This document shows positions 31,079-45,644 of a stretch of DNA of 64,000 nt, piece by piece. Origin of the DNA: Halocaridina rubra (lineage: Eukaryota > Arthropoda > Malacostraca > Decapoda > Atyidae); the NCBI GenBank assembly GCA_037179515.1, contig JAXCGZ010020998.1, positions 26,001-90,000 of the forward strand, read 5' to 3'. The translations under genes were made by a program, and so were the position numbers. Position 1 is the stretch's first letter. Every line of letters begins with the position of its first letter. Under the pieces are notes generated by a model. The model was given only the letters and a program-made list of their open reading frames with translations. It was not told where the DNA came from and did no database searches.

Positions 31079-32797
31079 CAGGGTGTCCTCTTTTAAGGTC
31101 AGGGTTCCGTTCCTGACAGCTAACTCAACAAAGCGGATATTGACGTAAGTCGGAATTCACCTATATTCGAACCTAGGTCTCCCAACCTATGTTAAAAAGA
31201 AATAATTAAAAACATTGCAAAAAACTCTATGTTCGTAATCTATAAAAAAAAAAGTACTATAACTAATCTTAATAGTATAGCTTACCTTTAAAATTAACAT
31301 TAATCTATAGACATAAAGTTCTCATCGTAAGATATGAGTACTTTATAATAAATTACACTTATAAACACAAAAATATCTGTACTGTATTACACTGCAATAT
31401 TACTGTATAGTACAAAACTGTAGGTACTGTATTGTTTTACTCATGTGGTTTGCTTGCATAGGGAGGGAGAGACTGGCTTATCAGAAGGAAGCTGGAGAGG
31501 CAGGTGCTGAGGAGACTGTATATTAAAACTACACTTATAAACATAAAAATATTATACAAAGCAGTGGTTACTTTTACTAATGTGGTTTGATGATCATGGC
31601 CACGGTCGTATGGGCTAATCCGAGATTGCAGCCAATGCTTGTAGAGTATTCTCCCTTTTCAACACGATTTACCACTTCAAATTTAATTTTCATGGTGATA
31701 ACATTTCTATTCTTAGAGGCACTGCCATCAGAACTATCACTAATACGCTTGGAAAGCATAGTAATATCAGTTACAAGCGAACACAATAACAGAGTAGACA
31801 AAAGCACTAGACAATATGGCAGGCGGGAATAAACTGAGATGTGCTTCTTCTCCCTCATCTAATGCTGAGTGATGCCTGATTCTTACACTATGCTCAACAA
31901 ACTATTTCAAATAAAATCATATTTACAGCTATGTGTTGGGTGTTTTTTTTCAAATTCAATATAATTCTTCAATATAACCAAATATATAAACATATAAATA
32001 AATAAAGCCATTAACTTGATAAATACGAATACAGCTACGTTTGTTAGCTGTGTATTTTGAAAAAAATCGTATTTACAGCTATATGTTTGGTATTTTTTTT
32101 CAAATTCAATATAATTTTTCAATATAACCTACTGTATTAAAAAAATAAATATATAAAGCCATTAAGTTGATAAATACGAATACAGTACAGCTGTGTTTGC
32201 TAGCTTTCTAATTTGTGTGTATATCGAATACAATTGTATTTACAGCTATGTGTTTGGTATTTTTTTTTTTAATTCAATATAATACTTCAAAATAACCAAA
32301 TATATAAAAAAATTAAATAATTAAAGCCTTTAACTTCATAAATACGAATACAGTTGTGTATTCGTGTGTATTTCAAATAAAATCATATTTATAGCTATTT
32401 TTTTTAATTCAATACAACCAAATACATAAACAAATATATAAATAAAGCCATTAACTTGATAAATATAAATACAATTGTGTTTGCTACCTTTGTATTTGTG
32501 TGTATTTCGAATAAAATCCTATTTACAGCTATTTTTTTTTTAAATTCGATAAAATCCTTCAATATAACCAAATAAATAAATAAAGCCATTAACCTGATAA
32601 ATATGAATACAGCATTGATTGCTAGCAGAGTATTCCTCCGCCCCTCTCACAAACTATTTTGGCGTGCAATTTGAATTTACCGCACCAGGCAGGTATGTCA
32701 AAAAATTAAATAATTAATAATTTAATAATTATTTTTTGGCCTTTGTCGTTATGGCGAAACAACGCAAGTCAGAACGACATTGTACGAGGACCTACTG
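31079..32797. mobile_element. Third Tigger/pogo-type family, non-autonomous
   Basis: 1719 bases with ends CAGGGTGTCCTCTTTTAAGG (31079) and, reversed, CAGTAGGTCCTCGTACAATG (32797), both next to TA. On the - strand at 31798-31580 lies a transposase N-terminus (SKRISDSSDGSASKNRNVIT, then TMKIKFEVVNRVEKGEYS), a helix-turn-helix start of the CENP-B/Tigger kind. No DDE domain is seen. The right half is a tandem array (31905-32635). Confidence 0.75.
31905..32635. repeat. Tandem array of about five 130-170 base units
   Basis: Units begin with ATATTTACAGCTAT-like sequence at about 31917, 32068, 32236, 32386 and 32518, and each contains AATTCAATATAAT and AAAGCCATTAACTTGATAAA. Unit length varies from about 130 to 170 bases. 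It lies inside the element at 31079-32797. Confidence 0.85.
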
Positions 32798-33234
32798 TAT
32801 TATTCTTAAACTGCAAAGAAAAACTTTTATAATGTGATCCTGAAAAATAACACAGCAACAGAGATGCCAGGACCTATTTGAGAGCAATGTTCTCTAGGTT
32901 TAACAAATTATAATAATTTGGTAGGAATTTAATAAATATGATATTCTACTATTTATCAGATATAGTAATTCTACAGTTTCTTGTTTAGATTATATACTAT
33001 CAAATCAAGTAGTCATCTGCCATGATGCAGCATGCATCAAGAAATATAGAAGTCAAAAAGTTTGATAGTACAGTACTGAGATAAGTGTTTTAAGTCCTGA
33101 ACATATAATATTAAGTGCAATTTGTTTCCTTTTAAAATATTGTAAATGTTTTGCTGCAATTGAAAATATTTGAGAGAGTTCTTTTGATAACATGTGTTAG
33201 GCAATATTAAATAAAAAAAATACCGAATAGAATA

Positions 33235-33300
33235 CAGGGGGTCCCCGTTTTAAGTTGTTCCGACTTAAGTCATTTCGAGGTTACACCAGAGAGTAATAAC
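33235..33300. repeat. Single transposon-like end
   Basis: TA followed by CAGGGGGTCCCCGTTTTAAG, like the terminal repeat of pogo/Tigger elements nearby. No matching opposite end was found, so it is a fragment. Confidence 0.45.
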
Positions 33301-33919
33301 TAATTAATAAATAAATTTTTAACATACCAGACATTTAGATGCAAACCAACTACAGTGGTAAAGGTAAGCAATACTATATAGTATACTTTAACTATTTTTA
33401 TGCAGTAGATTAAGAACATATAAAAATCAAAGTTTACAGTCTCTGAGCCAAATATGGCAAGAGGTTTGCTAAAGAATGTTGTCAATATTTAAATTACTAA
33501 ATTATATGACAAACTTAGCTAGTTATAGGTGCAAAACACTTTTATGGCATCTCATTGAAACATTATGTGCCGAACAATTCCCTAAAAATGGCAAGGTGCA
33601 CGAACAGATTCCACACTATTTTGTTCTTTCTTTATACTGTACATTTAAATGCTATTAGATCTGCCATCTTGCTACTGCTCTCAAATACATCTAAAGCTAC
33701 AACAGAAGGTTAACAGTCTCATGAATGGCAGAGGCAAGGGACAGTATTCACATTAAAGCCAAACTATATACCTATCATACAGCCTGGGGCCAAGCATCCT
33801 CACCAATCATGTGCACACAGTGATCTCCAAGCTATGACTGAATAATCAGGTAGACTTACTGGTAATCAATGACCCCCCCCCAATTAATTGCCCAAATAAC
33901 CAGTAACAACAAGGAACAG

Positions 33920-34075
33920 TGAAAGCTAATTCAATCCTGGGGTAAGATTGAAACTGGAGCCAGTATATTCCCAGCTATAGTCGCTACCAATGCCAGACAG
34001 GGAATTAAGGCTCGAACACGGATCTGTCACATCCCAATCAAGCGTTCTAATCACTTTGCTACTGTCTTCCCTTAT
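33920..34075. mobile_element. Old tRNA-derived SINE in MDH1 intron
   Basis: It contains GGCTCGAACACGGATCTG and AATCACTTTGCTACTG, a B-box-like core on the - strand beside exon 5. Similar decayed pieces occur at about 36845-36975, 38695-38800 and 49560-49700. Borders are uncertain. Confidence 0.4.
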
Positions 34076-34097
34076 GTTCATTATACAGCATACTTAC

Positions 34098-34280
34098 TGT
34101 AATGAAGTCTCCCTTCAGCCAAGCATCATCTTTTATGGCATCATAAATGGGGGTGGGCTGGCTATTAACAAGAGCTGTTCCATGGCGGGCATCAGGGAAC
34201 TGGGTAGAAGAATGGTTGCCCCATATTATGAGATTCTTCACATCTGCTATGGGAATGCCCAATCTGTTTGCAATTTGTGC
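34098..34280 (-). CDS. MDH1: MDH1 exon 5 (active-site His)
   Basis: 183 bases, 61 codons; acceptor AACAG|GCACAAATTG, donor ATTACA|GTAAGT. It encodes ADVKNLIIWGNHSSTQFPD, which contains the catalytic proton acceptor His (residue 187 in the assembled protein, the usual MDH1 number), and ends DDAWLKGDFIT, joining exon 6 as ...FIT|TVQ as in other animals. Residues 165-225. Confidence 0.95.
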
Positions 34281-36360
34281 CTGTTGAATACAAAATTTAA
34301 AATAAATATTGTTCTTGAGGGAAAAAACAACTATTACTTACTCAAAATACGTACATAATTATCCTTGATAGTTCCCAAGATTTACAATGTGATAATTACA
34401 TATTACAAATTGTCATTTGTGTGATGAGTGGAATCTTCTAAGTCAGGAACTGATTGTCCTCTGCCTCTCATAGTTCATTCTCTACATAGTATTATTTCTT
34501 TATCCTGGGACGAGGGAAAAGAATATGCCTCTTAATCCCCCACGAAGTAATACTTGATTGTGGCAAAATAAAATACTTGGGACTAAGACTTTGTATTTTC
34601 CAACTGCAATGATTTAAGGTTGAGCACTGACTCAGCTACAGGAGGTCAGAATACTTTGTATTCAGATGGATAAAAAACTTTAAATTATATTTTTGGTGGA
34701 GTTTCCATAATCATGAAAATAAGGATATATACAGTATATACAGTATGCAGCTCAATCCTAGATACTTGCGTCTTACATATTTATGGATACGCTTACTAAG
34801 CATGACTTGAAGTTTTTAATTTTAGGGAAAATCTCACCCTAATGGATATGGTCCAAAGGAAAATATTCCGTGATTTTGTGCATTAGTACCAGTATGGATT
34901 CACTAATGTGACGCACCCACCTTGTTCTATTAAAAATCACTGTGCTGTGTTTGCAAAGCATCTTTTAATCACTGGCTTCTCAGTTTTACACTAATTACAG
35001 TTACTTTGATATTTAAAATGATATCAAAGTGCAATAAGTTTTTCACTAAATATGCTACATATTAAAATAAGGCTGGAAAAAGGTCATGAGTAATATTAAA
35101 TTTGAGCCATAGGTCACAATGTTAGTGAATGAATATTAAATAAGTCTGAACATCATGAAGGAACAATATTTGTACAATTTTTTGTGCATTTGCAACAAAA
35201 AAATGCGAATCTTACTACAGAATTTAATTACGAGGCACTGGAATATCTGGAAAATACTCAACCTCCAGGTCATGATCTTAAATTTTTGGATCAAAGAGAT
35301 TGCGGATCCCACTATTATATGCAATGCAGCCATGCTAATCTACAATGAACATGTCACATAATGTAAAATAAACATGAGGTCCTTCTCAGATAGAAGTGGC
35401 TGGCCTCAGTGCCACATTACCAGATACAGCCTGCAAAACACAACTTTCTGATGAACTATAGAATCTAATAACGTCTATGTAACAAACTTGCATGAAATAA
35501 TTAAAATGAGAGGGTATGTATAAATGCGAGTATTTAATACTTTAAAGCTGACGACAGATTGTGTCACAGCTACATGGGAAAGCATACCTACATTTCAAAA
35601 TCTGTTGCCAGTGTTTGGCTATAGAGAACTAAAGGATCATTAACCCCTCAGTACAAATACTGGACATTACTTCAGGTGCAAGCCTTTAATGGGGTGCAAA
35701 ACCCCAAAATATTCAGCCACTAAAAGCATGTGATCCACATGCTAGAGCATTGCAAGAGGACCGAGAGGTAGGATGACAGCAGAAAAATTCAGGGATACGA
35801 ACAACCAAACTGCATCCCACAAGTACAGACACTCCCTACTTATGAATAAGTTGACTTCAAGAAGTCCGTACGTAAGTAGACTTGTCTGTAAATTATGATT
35901 ATGTAAAAGAAAATATAAAAAAAAGTATTGTACAATACATATATATGCAGTACTGTAAAGTACTTAGGCTAAAGACACTAATGACAACCCATAAGTAATA
36001 AAAAGATACTATACTGCTCGATGATATCACGTAGCTCCACACAATTTCAAATACTACTTAAAATATTGGTATGATGCTGGGTACTTAGAAAGGCAACTTA
36101 AAGCAATATAAGGGTACATTCTGGTACTTCAATGTGAAACTGTTATAATGCTTGTTCGTCTTTCTATTACAAAATGTACTGAACAGGACTAACTGACTGT
36201 ATCTGTATGAGACTTACAGTAAAAAATTTAACAAGTGTTCTCAAAAGATCAAATATATACATCTTAAGTCCTGTGTCAATATGCATATGTGTACAACATA
36301 ATTCACTCTAAAATAAAAAAAATGCTTATGATCACAAAAAAGCAAAAATGAACTACTCAC

Positions 36361-36516
36361 CTGAGCACGATTCTGGTCCAAACGAGTCATAGCTGAGAAG
36401 TTTTCTCGAGGAATGGAAGGGGCATACTTGGCACATATGAGGGCATTGGTATTGGCAGGGTTTCCAACAACCAATACTTTTACTGATTTCTTAGCAAATT
36501 GATCCAAAGCTTGTCC
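36361..36516 (-). CDS. MDH1: MDH1 exon 4 (NAD and substrate site)
   Basis: 156 bases, 52 codons; acceptor ATATCCAG|GGACAAGC, donor GCTCAG|GTGAGT. It encodes [19 protein letters not shown], the conserved VGNPANTN nucleotide-site strand, and TRLDQNRAQ with catalytic Asp159 and substrate-binding Arg162. Residues 113-164. Exon borders are in phase 0 on both sides. Confidence 0.95.
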
Positions 36517-37139
36517 CTGGATATAACATAGTGTACATGAGTAATAAAATATACAGTACTAATAATCTGAAAATGGAGAAATATATATACCACCTTTTAA
36601 TATCAAGTAGCTATAACTATGCAAACAAAATGTTTGGCCCTAATAGAGGCCAATGGAAAAGAACAGTAATAAAAGCAGAACCTTCAGCAAAAAAAAATTA
36701 TCTGGAGCCTTTACTTCCGTTAAGTCATACCATATATGCTTATGCCTCAATCTGTTAAAATCAATTACAATGATAATTACAATAATTAGCTATAAATTGA
36801 AGTAAAAACTCCATAAGTGGTTCTCTCTCTCATTAATATAATGGCAATGGGGATTGCGGTAGCTAACTTGTAGTGTGTGTGAGATGGGAAGTGACAAACC
36901 CATGTTCAGCCTCATCGCGGGGCATTAATCCCTCAGCTCCAACCTGTTTCTGTCCTAAATCGAATGGGGATTTATAGTGAAACATAAAGCAGGAACAAAT
37001 CAAGACAACTGCACTATAATTGTAAAACCTATTTAAATTCCCATGTTTTCGATTCTTCTTGTGTAGAAAATCTGTATGTGACAGGGATGAGCTTTATAGC
37101 ACACTATCATTATGATACATGAATATACAAAATAATTAC

Positions 37140-37276
37140 CTGGACTTTAAATATCTTGACATTAGCTGCCAGCAAGTCCTTGCGTTCCATACCTTCCTTG
37201 CGAGGCATAGCGCCAACGAGGAAGGCAGCGTCAATATCCTTAAAAGCAACAGCTGGGTCGTCAGTAGGAATGACAT
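37140..37276 (-). CDS. MDH1: MDH1 exon 3 (mobile loop arginines)
   Basis: 137 bases; acceptor TTCATTGCAG|ATGTC, donor GTCCAG|GTAATT. Its first two bases complete the Asp codon started in exon 2. It encodes [20 protein letters not shown] followed by [14 protein letters not shown], the active-site loop with substrate-binding Arg92 and Arg98. Residues 67-112. Confidence 0.95.
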
Positions 37277-37984
37277 CTGCAATGAATAAAGTAATCAGAA
37301 TCTTCATCATTCAGCCACTGGAAAACCCAAAGTTCTAAAAAATTGTCACTGAAACAAAAGAAAGTTTAGAGATAGTAGTTTTTAATTTTACTGAAAAATA
37401 AGATCATAAATCTATTCAAATAGATCCAAAAACAGTCAAATATACAACTGCTGTATATTTTTGTAAATAGGTAATTTTTGGTTAAGCAGTAGTGTGTTTG
37501 TGAAAAAGCTAAAACAAAAACAGAAATAATTAAAATTATCACATCATTTACACAAAGTAACATAAGACAGACAATCCACAGACAAGATAGACCAGGTATC
37601 CTTGTATTACAGTATTGGAATCACTAATCCCATGCAGTGAAAATTCACCTTATGAAAACATCAGCATCTCCAACTTATTCTAGCATACAGAACTTTATAT
37701 GAATTCATGTCTTACAAAAAGAAAGTATACAGGCAGTTCAAATACTTGACCATATAACTCAAACATAACTACTTATGAAATATTGTAGTTTTATTGAACT
37801 ATCTCATTTAGTTTATCCTTTATATTTTCAATAAATATAAAGACTAAACTAAGCAAGTCATTTTTTCAACTCCTGAAAACGGGTGTAATGTAAGACACCT
37901 AATTTTATATATGAGCCAACACAAGTAGGATCATTAACCATCACTTCACCTTTGTACAATCCCCAATTTTCTCTACACATCTAA

Positions 37985-38165
37985 TGGTAGTAATCAGGAT
38001 ATCAACCTTGTATGATCTTCATTATTCATTAACCATTGAATATACTTTGATCACTCCTCTTAGCACCTTGGGTATAAAGGGTTGCAACGATTCCCCCCTA
38101 TCACCTTGTTTAGGTCACCCACAAGGTAAATGTACAAGGATCTCCTGTCATGAGGACCGTACGCT
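37985..38165 (+). repeat. Dispersed repeat, family R (copy 1)
   Basis: It shares CACTCCTCTTAGCACCTTGG, AAAGGGTTGCAACGATT and GGTCACCCACAAGG with copies at 59939-60125 (+) and 61445-61610 (-). The head CATTCCCCCTTGTAAG is also related to 55391 and 58230. No coding content is recognised. Confidence 0.65.
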
Positions 38166-39161
38166 ATAGTTAATTTAAATCCACTGCTTCATCTTTTATT
38201 CATATCAAAATTATACATGCTACTAGTGTCATTTAATTTTAAAACAATATGCAATATAAAGCAATGTCTATTAATAAAGCACTAATTTAAAATATTATTA
38301 ACTCTAAGCTGAGCTTCATGTATTCACCTAATTTACTTAATACAACTCATTAAGTATGCAGTAAAATTAATTTGACAAAATACCAACATAAACTTCCTGA
38401 ACTTTGCTTTACTCGAGACAAAACCTGTCTAAAACGGTAAAGTTCAAACACATGATGAGTATTTCCTCAGCAATTTGTCAAATGGCTATCTTATCACTTA
38501 GCATAAGTTTTAATCAATAAAAATCATATCATCACAGCAAAAAGCTAAAAAATATATACTGTATTCACAAAAATGGCTATTAGTTCTCTTCCCTGGACTA
38601 AAATAATGCATCTTAGACACATTCCGGTCTCGATGTTTTTACATTGCTGTTTTATGACATTATTAACCCCATTTGAATGAAGTACACACAAAAAGATTGG
38701 AACTGGGGAAAGAAGGCTGGAAGCCTTTCTATATGCCCAGCAGTGGGCTCAAATGCGGGTCTGTAACTTCCAAAGTTGAGCACTGTAACCAGCGAACAAT
38801 AATTATTTAATAAGAAATAAACTTTACTCATAGCTTAGGAATCTACGATTAATTTATTATTCTTTCATACTTGAACACAATTTATCCAAGTTTTGCATTC
38901 TTATTTTCAACGTGTAATTACCAATTATATGCATATCCTTTTTCACTACTATGCATACCATATAAGAAATTACTAGCGGTTTGCTTTTTACCATAATTAA
39001 GATGATGTTAGTATAAAATGTTAAAAAGCTATGTGCTTCTTAAAAACTACAAGTGCCATGTTTTTTAAACTGGTACATCATATATAACATATAGGCACAG
39101 GTACCCAACAATTGTCATAATAATTTTAACAAAATCAAACAGAAAACCAATATTTTCTATC

Positions 39162-39164
<3 letters not shown>

Positions 39165-39244
<80 letters not shown>

Positions 39245-39257
39245 GGTATATATATAT
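39165..39257. repeat. (TA)n microsatellite at an MDH1 splice donor
   Basis: About 93 bases of TA with one CCGG interruption. In gene sense it starts about 12 bases after the donor of exon 2. Confidence 0.95.
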
Positions 39258-39268
39258 AAAAAACTTAC

Positions 39269-39464
39269 CCCTGACACACGGTAAGGCGCAGTCGGATATT
39301 TCCATACAGACACCGTTAAGGACACCCATCATGGGTGCAATGTCCAAAAGATGAAGAATAACTGGTGTATCATTACCAAACACCACCCCAGAGCCCACCA
39401 TATACACTAGTGAGTAACCAATCTGCCCAGCAGCACCAGTTATACACACACGAACAGGTTCAGC
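39269..39464 (-). CDS. MDH1: MDH1 exon 2 (Rossmann start)
   Basis: 196 bases; acceptor TATTTTTAG|GCTGAACC, donor CAGGG|GTAAGT. It begins [19 protein letters not shown], the GxxGxxG dinucleotide-binding loop of cytosolic malate dehydrogenase, and ends [10 protein letters not shown] with one base of the next codon. Animal cytosolic MDHs start M-A-E-P or similar, so only the Met appears to be missing and should come from an upstream exon ending in ATG. The enzyme converts malate and oxaloacetate with NAD in the cytosol (malate-aspartate shuttle). A (TA)n array begins about 12 bases inside the following intron. Confidence 0.94.
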
Positions 39465-39756
39465 CTAAAAATACAAAACAGAAATATATAATCTATATGT
39501 AAATGTACAGCAGCAGATACTCTTCTTCACAGATAAAAGAAAAACCTGCAAAAGTTGAGTTTAAAAAAAAAAATTCCAATAACTTTGATATAAAAACCTC
39601 TTCCACAACTTATTAATAAAAAAAATTGTAGTTTTGCAAGAATGAATTTAAGTAAAGCTTGGGGATTCATAACATTCATGTTTCTTTTTAATACCCCATG
39701 GACCTTGGCTTTGTTTCAAAGTGGGATAACACAACTTACAATTACCATTATGTCAC

Positions 39757-39924
39757 AAAACATGTATATTTAATTGGAATAAATTAAGAAAAAAAACTCT
39801 AATTGCGAGTTTTTCTCAGGACAAACTATGTTTAGTCAAAAAAAAAAACATGCATATTTAACTGAAATGAAATTAGACACAAAACCCTGTTTGCGACTTT
39901 CTCATGACAAAGTGTGTTAAGTCA
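39757..39924. repeat. Tandem duplication of about 85 bases
   Basis: Two adjacent diverged units, each with AAACATG.ATATTTAA, a run of A, TTGCGA and CTCA.GACAAA. They lie upstream of MDH1 exon 2. Confidence 0.65.
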
Positions 39925-40581
39925 AATTCTTATCTGTTAATTTTGCTATAATGATCTGTACAGTACATAAACAGATAGACCCACTGCATTCATTACAGCA
40001 TTCCTCTGAAGTGTCAAAGATTGATAAAACATCTGACATTTAGTCATCAATTATTCAAGCCTACTAAACTATACAAAGTTCTGCAGGAAATAGTGAAAGA
40101 ATTTGCCAACCAGACATTGCCTTATTTTTCAATAAAAGATATATCTTTAACATATGTAATATATTTTCTTAGAACCATAGGTTCTTTATTTACCTGAATT
40201 GGACTGAAATTGTGACTTATAATGAAGTTAGGCATGCCATGAATCCAAGAGGAACAATGTAAACAGGTCTGTAATGTTGCTATGCTTTTATATTGTTTAG
40301 TAAAAGTCTTCAGATTAAATAGGGTTGGGATAAGATTATTCCTAACATATCTTTATTCTGAGTCCCTAATATAACACTAAGTCATTCTTTTTACCAATAT
40401 AATACCTTCAATATCCTGCTGTTTCACTCAAGAGAATGGAATTCTAGGGTGGTCACCTAACTTAAAGAACCTAGAATGACAGATATATCAATCATGTTCT
40501 GAAATATGTATGTGGCTGTTTACTTTCATGAGAGAAGGCTGGATTATATATCATATATTCATGAGGGAACATTTCTAAATT

Positions 40582-42416
<1,835 letters not shown>

Positions 42417-45400
42417 CAGTGATCCCTCGTTTATCGCGGGGGTTAGGTTCCGTGACCGACCGCGATAGGTGAATTTCCGTGAAGTAGGATCACCCTATAT
42501 GTATATAGATATTTTACATTTATTTTTACGTTTACTGTATAAACCCTCCCTGTACTGTTAACAAACCACCCTTTACTTTATTAATTACAGCGTGCAAGTG
42601 TAAATTTATATGAAAGTGATAGGTAAACTTACCGTGAATGATGTGGTAATGACATGACATACTCATGTACATAGGTATTTTACAATTATTTTTACGTTTA
42701 CTGTATAAACCCTCCCTGCACTGTTAAAAAACCACCCTTTACTTTATAAATAACAGCATGCAAGCGTAAATTTATATGAACATGATAGGTAAACTTACCA
42801 TGAATAAGGTGGTACTGACGTTTGTAGACTCCCTAAGAAATTATTCTGCAGTCAATAACAGTTTTACAGCTGCTTTTTGCAAGCGAAGAACATGGTAATG
42901 GGGAGTTGCTGTTGCTGCTGCTTCTTTTGTTGGAAGATGGTCTTGTAAGGAATCATGGCATCGTTGAGAAGATTGCAGGTCACCGAACGAACCATACTGT
43001 ATTATCGTCATGTTCCTGCGAGAGTTGTTGGACTGCTTTCACATCTTCATACATGGCAGCCAGACGTTCGAGTGTAAGGCCAGGTTCTTCAATTTCTTTG
43101 TGTGTTTCCTCAAGTTCTTCTTCTTCCTCTTCTTCACTCGCTGATTTTGTCATTTCTTCTGAGTCTTCATCAGTCAAAGGCTGCGAATGGCAGTCAATAA
43201 GTTCATTCCGTCTTCGTGAGTCATATCTTCAAAGCCTTCTCCTCCTAGCAATGCAGCCAAATTCATAGCTTTCGCAACTGCCGAGTTATGGACATCGTCA
43301 GGAGCAAATCCCTTGTAGTCGTAGATGACTTCGGGCCACAATTACTTCCAGCTGTCATTGATTGTGGCCGGCTTCATCTCTTTGATTGCATTCTGAATAT
43401 TTTGAAGGCATGTAGCAATTGTGTAATTACGGCAGTAAGTCTACACTGAGAATTCTTTGTCCGCATCCATGGTTTCAACCAGGTTCACCAGGGCATTTCG
43501 TGTGTAGAGGGCCTTGAACGCACGAATAACGCCTTGATCCATAGGCTGAATCAGTGACGTCATATTCGGTGGCAGGAACTCTACTTGAACACCATCATAT
43601 TCGAGATTAGTTGCGTGGCCACCCGCATTATCCATCAATAGAAGGACTTTAAATTCAAGGCCTTTTTCCGCAAGGTAAATTTTGCCCTGAGGGATAAAGC
43701 ACTGGTGAAACCAGTTCGATGTGAGGCTTTTCGTGATCCAAGCCTCACGGTTATGCATCCAATACACTGGCAGCAGATTCTTGTTTTTATTCTTCAAAGC
43801 CCTAGGGTTCTCTGACTTGTAGATAAGCCTGGGCTTTACCATGAAGCCCGCAGCATTCCCGCACATGATGAGGGTAACGCGGTCGTTGTGCGCTTTAAAT
43901 TCCAGGGCTTTAGCTTCTTCCTTGAAGAGAAAAGTGCGAGACGGCATTCTCTTCCGAAATAACCCAGTCTCATCTATGTTGAACACTTGCTCAAGAGCAT
44001 ATTCCCCTTCGGCGATAATTTTCTTAAAGTCGTTGTTCACGTTATATTCTGCCGCAGCTGTATCTGCAGAGGGAGCTTCGCCATAAACTACAACGCTCTT
44101 TAGGCCAAAATGCTTTTGAAATTTGGCGAACCATCCCTTGCTTGTAACAAACGATTGTTTCCTTGGTGGAGAATCGCTTGAGGGTCCTGGTTGTGGGTTC
44201 GTTTGCAGTGAATGTCTCGTACAGCTTCTTCGCCTTTGTTTGTATGATATTGCTGTCTATGCTGATGTTCTCCTTTCTGCAATCAGCAATCCACAGAGCC
44301 AAAGCAGATTCCATCCGCACTATTATCTTACTGCGGGGTGTTACGACCCTCTTCTCTGATTTACTAAATGAAATAGTCGCTGTTTTCCTGATATTTGCCT
44401 CGTCCTTTTTGATGTAGCGAACAGTAGATTCATTGAGGCCAAAATGGCGGCTGACATCCGCAAACCTTCTTCCTTCTTATCTAACAGTTTCACCTTATCT
44501 GTTCTGGTTAACATCTTCCTTTGCCGCTTAGGCTCACTACCAGAAGCCTTAGAAGATGAAGGATGCTTGGGAGGCATTGCAAAGGTTGAAATATGTGAGC
44601 AAACAAAAATCACAAGCACAACATATTAAAAAGGACAACGCGAATGGTGCACATGTGAGTTAGACTGAACGAGTGAGGCGAGACAAAGGAAGATGGTGGG
44701 AGAACCAAGCTTCAATCAAAAAGCCAATCAGGCCCCATGATACAGAACATACAGAAAACAATTATGTGATTCGTCGTCTCCCACCCTTTCATCCAGTAGT
44801 ATTCCATGAACTATCTCATGCAGGTGCGAGCCTTTGCGTTTTCCAAGACGCCAATACATTGTATGCTATCGTACAGTATTTCACATGGTGCAATACTGTG
44901 AGTTATATGTTTAAATTTGTTTTTTACTATTTTTTACTGTTTTATTACTCTTAGGCCAGGAAATACTTTTTTATCAATAAAATAATGAAAATTTCAATAT
45001 GTACTAGCTCACGTAGGTGCGACCCTTTTCGTTTTCCAAACGCTGATATCGGGTATCATATTATACATGGTGCAATACTGTGAGTATTTATGTTTTTTAC
45101 TATTTTTTACTGTTTTATTATTCTTAGGCTAAGAAATACGTTTTTTTTTGTCAATAAAATAATGAAACTACTGGAAATTTTAATATATGCTAGCTCACGT
45201 AGGTGTGACCTTTTGCGTTTTACGAAACACTGATACCGATATCGTACTTTCTATGGTGCAGAGTTACATGTTCAAATTTGTTTTTTTTTACTATTTCTTA
45301 CTGTTTTATTATTCTTAGGCTGGGAAATAAATTCTTTTTATCAATAAAATACTGAAATTTTGTTTTTCAATAAAATAATGAAAATACTGAAAATTTTTAT

Positions 45401-45511
45401 TTTTTTAATATTTTTACATATACCCAGAAAAAAAAAACGCCCCCCAAAAAAAAAAACCCGTGATGCACTGAATTCGCGATAAGTGAACCGCGATATAGCG
45501 AGGGATTACTG
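42417..45511 (-). mobile_element. Tigger element, full length
   Basis: 3095 bases from CAGTGATCCCTCGTTTATCG to, reversed, CAGTAATCCCTCGCTATATC, flanked by TA on both sides (42415-42416 and 45512-45513). The transposase on the - strand spans about 44576-42980. The ends carry subterminal repeats: two units of about 176 bases on the left (42490-42830) and three diverged units on the right (44800-45300). Its right part recurs at 1-802, and its ends and N-terminus recur in the deletion derivatives at 3131 and 24759. Confidence 0.92.
42980..44576 (-). pseudogene. Tigger transposase, frameshifted
   Basis: It starts MPPKHPSSSKASGSEPKRQR with the psq helix-turn-helix, continues with a CENP-B-type domain (MESALALWIADCRKENISID, 44320 onward) and a DDE_1 domain in one open piece (44040-43441). 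That piece keeps NIDETGLFRKRMPS (catalytic Asp), LLLMDNAGGHA (catalytic Asp) and LIQPMDQGVIRAFKALY. An acidic tail (SASEEEEEEELEE) is at 43177-42980. Frame changes near 44410, 44100 and a stop at 43441 separate these parts, so it is inactive but young. Confidence 0.88.
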
Positions 45512-45644
45512 TATTTGATTACCATGGCATCATTGAATTTCCATCACTTAACTGTTTATGTAATTGTTACATACAGTATTTGTGACTCAAAATAATTCCT
45601 AATCAATGTCCTTAAGATACATAAAATCATAAAACAGGATATTA

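Noticed and set aside
31905..32635. CRISPR-like array
   Set aside because: Units are long, diverged and adjacent without unique spacers, inside a eukaryotic transposon.
42781..42806. Start exon of MDH1 (ATG next to a GTAAGT donor on the - strand)
   Set aside because: The site lies inside the subterminal repeat of the Tigger element and the matching unit at about 42630 has the ATG changed, so it is transposon sequence.
43441..44040. Host gene derived from a Tigger transposase (jerky or CENP-B type)
   Set aside because: The terminal inverted repeats and TA duplication are still present and the frame is broken in several places, so it is an ordinary dead transposon.
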